DNA of 6,006 nt, taken from contig JAHIZN010000432.1 of assembly GCA_018814245.1 (NCBI GenBank), positions 1 through 6,006 on the forward strand, written 5' to 3'. The DNA comes from a bacterium (GTDB lineage: Bacteria > UBA9089 > CG2-30-40-21). The notes beneath the pieces were generated by a model. That model was not told the DNA's origin and made no database searches. It worked only from the letters and a program-made list of their open reading frames with translations. Every line of letters starts with the position of its first letter. Within the stretch, counting starts at the first letter, position 1. Positions 4,588 to 6,006 of this stretch are shown piece by piece. The position numbers and the translations under genes were made by a program.

Positions 4588-4652
4588 CAAAAACTTGAAC
4601 AAGCGAGCACACTATAACATTAATTCCTGATACTCGAGTTCCAAGTTTTTTG
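4588..4652. repeat. inverted pair of the 20-bp dispersed repeat upstream of cas6
   Basis: CAAAAACTTGAAC (4588-4600) and GTTCCAAGTTTTTTG (4638-4652) form a diverged inverted repeat. Further in, GCGAG (4603-4607) faces CTCGAG (4634-4639). They are copies four and five of the unit seen at 1248, 1455 and 3292, but here the 25-base interior holds no two-hairpin element. Confidence 0.5.
4611..4619 (-). promoter_or_regulatory. possible extended -10 promoter for cas6
   Basis: The minus strand reads TGTTATAGT, which fits an extended -10 element (TGnTATAAT with one change). No good -35 box lies at the usual distance. It would start transcription near 4604, about 115 bases before the cas6 ATG. The site sits inside an inverted repeat pair. 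Weak evidence. Confidence 0.28.
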
Positions 4653-4688
4653 AAAAATTAATGGTTACTATGGAGGCACAAAGATAAG

Positions 4689-4730
4689 ATTCCTGTAGGA
4701 GTTTACCCCTGTGAATGCAGGGGCAGGAAT
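4689..4730. repeat. nested hairpin downstream of trpG/pabA
   Basis: The outer arms ATTCCTG/CAGGAAT (4689-4695, 4724-4730) and inner arms CCCCTG/CAGGGG (4706-4711, 4718-4723) stack directly on the right side; the left side has a 10-base bulge. The loop is TGAATG. It lies 53 bases past the stop codon of the amidotransferase gene. It could end that transcript, but no U-run follows. It resembles the GTAGGGG family of short palindromic repeats. Confidence 0.45.
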
Positions 4731-4782
4731 GACAATATTCCAGCGATGCTCGGAGGAAATTGAAGTTATTATATCCTAACAT

Positions 4783-5379
4783 TTAAGCGTGACGCAGCAC
4801 TATGTCCTTTATAAAGTTACACAGCAGCTTCCTGCCTGCCTCAGTCAAGATGGATTCAGGATGAAATTGGACGCCCTCTACGGCATATTCCCTATGCCTT
4901 ACCCCCATTATCTCCCCATCCTCTGTCCAGGCAGTTATGGAAAGGCATTCAGGCATGGTAACCCTATCAATGACCAATGAATGGTATCTTGTTGCCACAA
5001 ATGGGTTTTCAATTTTCTCATAGATTTTTTGACCATCATGGTAGATGAGGGATGTTTTGCCGTGCATCAGTTGTTTTGCCCGTATAATCTTACCGCCAAA
5101 GGCATAGCCTATGCTTTGATGTCCAAGGCATACACCAAGAATAGGAATCCTGCCGGCAAATTCTTTAATCACATCAACAGATATTCCTGCCTCTTTTGGG
5201 GTACGCGGCCCTGGTGAGATAATAATGGCATCTACTCCCTGCATATCTCTAATCTCATCGAGTGAAATCTTATCGTTTCGCTTGACAAGTAATTCCATGG
5301 GTGCTGTCCCCACTATCTCACCAAGGTATTGTACCAGATTATAGGTAAAAGAGTCGTAATTGTCGATTATTAATATCAT
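4783..5379 (-). CDS. trpG/pabA: glutamine amidotransferase subunit of anthranilate / aminodeoxychorismate synthase
   Basis: This 198-residue class I amidotransferase releases ammonia from glutamine for the partner chorismate-binding subunit (TrpE or PabB) in tryptophan or folate synthesis. It has the family start MILIIDNYDSFTYNLVQYLG, the SPGPRTPKEAG segment (55-65, with R59 where glycine is usual), the nucleophile elbow GVCLGHQ with C84, MHGKTS (105-110), and the H173-E175 pair in FHPES. Length is typical. The start was moved to the ATG at 5379 because GAGGG lies 7 bases before it, whereas an ATG six codons upstream has no ribosome site and would add MNEGRT. Neither trpE nor trpD flanks it, so it is not in a classical trp operon here. 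TrpG and PabA cannot be told apart by sequence alone, and one protein may serve both enzymes. Confidence 0.93.
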   Translation of the reverse strand: MILIIDNYDSFTYNLVQYLGEIVGTAPMELLVKRNDKISLDEIRDMQGVDAIIISPGPRTPKEAGISVDVIKEFAGRIPILGVCLGHQSIGYAFGGKIIRAKQLMHGKTSLIYHDGQKIYEKIENPFVATRYHSLVIDRVTMPECLSITAWTEDGEIMGVRHREYAVEGVQFHPESILTEAGRKLLCNFIKDIVLRHA

Positions 5380-5469
5380 AGTTCTGCCCTCATTCATGTG
5401 ATAATTAATGGAATAGCACGCAGATAACGCAGATTAAACGAATTTCCTGGATTTTCCCTTTATCTGTGC

Positions 5470-5495
5470 AAATCTGCAGCATCTGTGTCATCTGC
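5470..5495 (+). repeat. 26-bp direct repeat, copy 1
   Basis: AAATCTGCAGCATCTGTG followed by TCATCTGC is repeated at 5737-5762 with one change (25 of 26). A diverged inverse copy lies at 750-778. The related CGCAGATAACGCAGATT lies just upstream at 5416-5432. This is an interspersed repeat of unknown role. One copy lies outside and one inside the inverted-repeat frame. Confidence 0.6.
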
Positions 5496-5592
5496 GAGCT
5501 ATTGTCGTGTCAACTGTTAATTGTCGCATAGTTAATTATGTATGGACAGAGCCAGAAGTGCTGCCTCCCCTGTCTCTCTGCCCCACCAATAA

Positions 5593-5688
5593 GCGACCAC
5601 AAGGGTCGCAGCTACAAAGATTCCCACACACAACAATCGATCACATCGTAGCTGCAGGGTGATAGGGGTACTACCACCTTGTCCCTGC
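5593..5688 (-). repeat. two-hairpin REP-like element, copy 3 (inverse, one hairpin expanded)
   Basis: GCGACC-ACAAG-GGTCGC (5593-5609) with GCAGCTACA (5608-5616) mirrors hairpin 2 of copy 2. The partner stem TAGCTGC (5649-5655) leads to GCAGGG (5654-5659), which closes only at CCCTGC (5683-5688). About 18 extra bases containing GGGGTACTACC sit inside this hairpin. Copy 1 carries a similar insert (AGGTGCTACC) but in the other hairpin. Confidence 0.65.
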
Positions 5689-5736
5689 CTCTGATTATCA
5701 ACACAACTAATATTTAACCTAATTCAAACACCACCC

Positions 5737-5762
5737 AAATCTGCAGCATCTATGTCATCTGC
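5737..5762 (+). repeat. 26-bp direct repeat, copy 2
   Basis: This copy is identical to 5470-5495 except for A in place of G in the CATCTATG part. It lies 21 bases before the heptanucleotide array. Confidence 0.6.
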
Positions 5763-5783
5763 ATACTATTCTTTATTGTCCTT

Positions 5784-5971
5784 GTATCCCTCATCCCTTA
5801 TCCCTTATCCCTTATCCCTTATCCCTCATCCCTTATCCCTCATCCCTTATCCCTCATCCCTCATCCCTCATCCCTCATCCCTTATCCCTTATCCCTTATC
5901 CCTTATCCCTTATCCCTTATCCCTTATCCCTTATCCCTTATCCCTTATCCCTTATCCCTTATCCCTTATCC
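5784..5971. repeat. heptanucleotide tandem array, TTATCCC / TCATCCC, about 27 units
   Basis: After a degenerate first unit (GTATCCC), 25 full heptamers from 5791 stay in perfect register, and a last TTATCC ends at 5971. Seven units are TCATCCC (starting at 5791, 5826, 5840, 5854, 5861, 5868 and 5875). The rest are TTATCCC, including an unbroken run from 5882 to the end. The minus strand carries GGG every 7 bases. The unit is not a multiple of three and no gene crosses it. It is a slippage-prone minisatellite, not a CRISPR. Confidence 0.92.
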
Positions 5972-6006
5972 GCAGGCTCTGTCCATACATAATAACTATG
6001 CGACAA

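Larger units (their letters stand above)
4490..4782. other. 293-bp repeat-bearing spacer between cas6 and trpG/pabA
   Basis: No supported gene lies here. It holds the AT-rich cas6 leader, an inverted pair of the TTCAAGTTTTTG-type repeat (4588-4652), an ATGGTTAC motif like those in the element at 3311-3457, and a nested hairpin (4689-4730). Confidence 0.55.
5380..6006. other. 627-bp gene-free repeat block upstream of trpG/pabA
   Basis: No gene is supported on either strand. It contains two direct copies of a 26-bp repeat (5470 and 5737), one arm-to-arm inverted repeat (5521-5553 with 5975-6006), a two-hairpin element (5593-5688) and a heptanucleotide array (5784-5971). I did not find a clear promoter for the amidotransferase gene. 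Confidence 0.65.
5521..6006. repeat. 486-bp segment bounded by 32/33-bp inverted repeats
   Basis: The left end (5521-5553) begins TTGTCGCATAGTT and finishes GGACAGAGCC. The right end (5975-6006) is its reverse complement except for one missing base. The symmetry stops cleanly on the inner side (bases 5554 and 5974). The outer limit is unknown because the window ends at 6006. The segment has no transposase, so it is either a non-autonomous element or two oppositely oriented ends of elements that extend outward. Confidence 0.65.

Noticed and set aside
4981..5217. Plus-strand frame of 78 codons
   Set aside because: It is entirely antisense to the clearly real amidotransferase gene.
5379..5397. 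Upstream ATG at 5397 as the start of trpG/pabA
   Set aside because: It has no Shine-Dalgarno site and adds a non-conserved MNEGRT. The GAGGG inside that stretch serves the ATG at 5379, which gives the family-typical N-terminus.
5784..5971. CRISPR array
   Set aside because: The unit is only 7 bases with no spacers; it is a simple tandem repeat.

Overview
The window looks like an accessory, repeat-rich stretch of a moderately AT-rich bacterial genome. Every convincing gene lies on the minus strand. The gene repertoire (type III CRISPR genes, a Fic protein, an addiction module) and especially the dense interspersed hairpin repeats remind me of anammox Planctomycetota (Brocadiales). Some Nitrospirota and former Deltaproteobacteria carry similar repeats, so I hold the taxonomic guess at only about 50 percent.

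Layout, read in the direction of transcription (right to left). 6006-5380 is a gene-free repeat block. It is framed by a 32/33-bp near-perfect inverted repeat (5521-5553 and 5975-6006) and holds a two-hairpin element plus a heptanucleotide array of about 27 units (GGGATAA/GGGATGA on the minus strand). 5379-4783 encodes a complete glutamine amidotransferase subunit of anthranilate or aminodeoxychorismate synthase (TrpG/PabA type). 4782-4490 is a repeat-containing spacer. 4489-3512 encodes a complete Cas6 pre-crRNA endoribonuclease. 3511-3278 carries another inverted-repeat-framed hairpin element. 3277-2240 encodes a complete Fic-domain protein with a C-terminal winged helix, starting at TTG. 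2239-1948 has a 31-bp palindrome with trailing direct repeats. 1947-1726 encodes a 73-residue conserved-looking protein of unknown role. 1725-1199 is a dense mosaic of palindromes and short repeats. 1198-965 encodes an addiction-module antitoxin, overlapped by the remnant of its ParE/RelE-type toxin (968-807). 588-175 is the HD-nuclease domain of a type III-A Cas10 (Csm1), driven by a near-consensus promoter but ending just after the HD domain.

Reading of the whole: cas6 and cas10 are normally close neighbours in type III loci. Here they are 2.9 kb apart, cas10 has lost its palm/cyclase part, and no csm2-csm5, cas1/cas2 or CRISPR array is visible. I read the window as a decaying or rearranged type III CRISPR locus into which Fic, toxin-antitoxin and hairpin-repeat modules have been inserted. 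Cas6 still looks able to process crRNA for an array elsewhere.

The most unusual non-coding signal is one two-hairpin element present three times, each time inside a larger and different inverted-repeat frame. I found no tRNA, rRNA, transposase gene or CRISPR array.
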